64,000 nucleotides of DNA from Rossellomorea marisflavi (lineage in GTDB: Bacteria; Bacillota; Bacilli; Bacillales; Bacillaceae_B). The DNA is taken from contig NZ_CP081870.1 in NCBI RefSeq assembly GCF_022170785.1, positions 1,662,001 to 1,726,000 on the forward strand, in the 5' to 3' direction. The translations under genes were made by a program, and so were the position numbers. The notes below the pieces were generated by a model. That model saw nothing but the letters and a program-made list of their open reading frames with translations. It searched no databases and was not told where the DNA came from. This document shows, one piece after another, positions 63,079 through 64,000 of the stretch (position 1 is its first letter; each line of letters opens with the position of its first letter).

Positions 63079-63942
63079 TTACTGTTCTTTTTTCTCGATG
63101 AAGACCTGATGAGGGAATGGGATGTCGATGCCGTGGCGATCGAAGGCTTCTTTGATCCCTTTGCGTATTTTTCTTTCGACTCCCCATTGCTCCATATTCT
63201 TCGTTTTGCAGAGGACCCTCAGGACAACATCCGAGTCACCGAGGTTCTGGACGCCGACCACATTCGGACCTTCAACGATATTTTCGTCTTCTGCCGCCAG
63301 CCTGTCGCACACATCCTGCATGATCACGATGGCTTCATCAATATTGTCATCATAGGAGATGCCGATATCGACAAGGGCACGCATATTGCCGCGCGAGTGA
63401 TTGCTGACGCTTGATATTTCACGATTCGGTACATAATTGAGGGTACCATCGAATCCCCTTATATGGGTTGTCCTCAACCCGACTTCTTCCACGATCCCAT
63501 CGAATCCGCCAGTTGTCACATAGTCACCGACATCGACCTGTTTCTCCAATAGAATGAAGAATCCCGTCACGATATCGCTCACGAGACCCTGTGCACCGAA
63601 TCCGACGGCTAAACCGACAATTCCAGCCCCAGCGAGGATCGCGGTCACTTGAATGCCGAAAATCTGAAGGATGGTAACAAAAAAGATAAAAATAAGAACA
63701 TAACCGATGATATTCTTCGTGAGACTCTGGAGGGTCTGGGCCCGTCCGGTCGACACATCATTCCTTTTACTGTAGCGATCAAAGGCGCGCGTGATGATTT
63801 TATTGGCAGCCCCTTTGATTACAAGAAAAGCGATCCAGATGGCGATGATTTGGATGGCTCCGATGCCGATCTTCATAAGAAGTGTATTCCAATCGAAGTC
63901 CATGATTTTTCCTACTGCACTGTTTCCTAGTATGTAATTCAA
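63079..63942 (-). CDS. ykuT: Small-conductance mechanosensitive channel, YkuT-like
   Basis: This 287-residue MscS-family channel has three membrane segments; the pore helix TM3 is the Gly/Ala-rich GAGIVGLAVGFGAQGLVSDIVTGFFILLE, followed by the beta domain (VDVGDYVTTGGFDGIVEEVGLRTTHIRGFDG). It releases solutes on osmotic downshock. TTG 63942 follows AAAGGATG at eight bases; ATG 63903 is an alternative. A longer frame to GTG 63990 is excluded because that codon lies in the -10 box (TATACT, 63987-63982). Synteny with dapL agrees with ykuT. Confidence 0.88.
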   Translation of the reverse strand: MNYILGNSAVGKIMDFDWNTLLMKIGIGAIQIIAIWIAFLVIKGAANKIITRAFDRYSKRNDVSTGRAQTLQSLTKNIIGYVLIFIFFVTILQIFGIQVTAILAGAGIVGLAVGFGAQGLVSDIVTGFFILLEKQVDVGDYVTTGGFDGIVEEVGLRTTHIRGFDGTLNYVPNREISSVSNHSRGNMRALVDIGISYDDNIDEAIVIMQDVCDRLAAEDENIVEGPNVVGVQNLGDSDVVLRVLCKTKNMEQWGVERKIRKGIKEAFDRHGIDIPFPHQVFIEKKEQ

Positions 63943-64000
63943 AGCAAAAACATCCTTTCTGTGTAAATGGTGAACTTTTATAGTATACACAATGGGGTCC

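Noticed and set aside
63943-63990. 16-residue N-terminal extension of the MscS-type protein from GTG 63990
   Set aside because: The codon lies inside the -10 box TATACT, so it would not be in the mRNA.

Overview
The window is a piece of a chromosome from a spore-forming Bacillaceae bacterium, a relative of Bacillus subtilis. The evidence is an alpha/beta-type spore protein, a Spo0E-type phosphatase, a KinE-like sporulation kinase, sigma-A promoters with classic spacing, strong GGAGG-type ribosome sites and a gene order that closely follows the B. subtilis ktrD-kinE-mtn-ykvI-que-pts-patA-cheV-yku-ccpC-dapHL-ykuT segment. The genus cannot be fixed from the sequence alone (Rossellomorea-like or another Bacillus sensu lato is my guess). 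No rRNA, tRNA, prophage or CRISPR array was seen.

Layout. 1-1614: a group IIC intron on the minus strand, cut by the window edge, sitting directly behind the terminator of a spore-protein gene. 2.1-10.5 kb: potassium channel, two tiny coupled genes, a B12-binding radical SAM protein, an acyltransferase, kinE, ogt and an ArsR-DUF2087 regulator with a twin-palindrome operator. 10.5-18.5 kb: the complete methionine salvage pathway (mtnK-mtnA, mtnU, mtnE, mtnW-X-B-D), with two SAM-I (S-box) riboswitches. 18.5-27 kb: spo0E, mhqR-like regulator, M3 peptidase, a SwrC-like RND pump, ykvI, ykvS and an SDR. 27.4-30.8 kb: a MoxR-DUF58-DUF4129 operon. 31.4-43.8 kb: ptsHI, a cre-controlled acetyltransferase, patA, corA, a preQ1 riboswitch with queCDE, cheV, ykyB, fadH and the degenerate EAL protein ykuI. 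43.9-45.8 kb: repeat-rich stretch. 46-50.2 kb: ykuJ, darB (ykuL), ccpC, dapH, dapL.

Between dapL-VOC and the mechanosensitive channel gene ykuT lies an unusual 12-kb block (51006-63037) that breaks the synteny. Eight genes overlap by a few bases or lie 4 bases apart: a secreted/membrane protein, an ABC ATPase, an ABC permease, a membrane coiled-coil protein with a Gly/Ser/Asn tract, a MoxR AAA+ ATPase, a DUF58 protein and two membrane von Willebrand A proteins. It reads as one translationally coupled envelope machine and is the best candidate for an undercharacterised system here.

Two repeat families stand out. One is a ~305-bp MITE-like element (three copies, two of them upstream of the two MoxR operons) with terminal inverted repeats and an internal hairpin whose arms differ between copies but still pair. 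The other is a 126-bp unit in exact tandem whose apical core is re-used in a nearby terminator.
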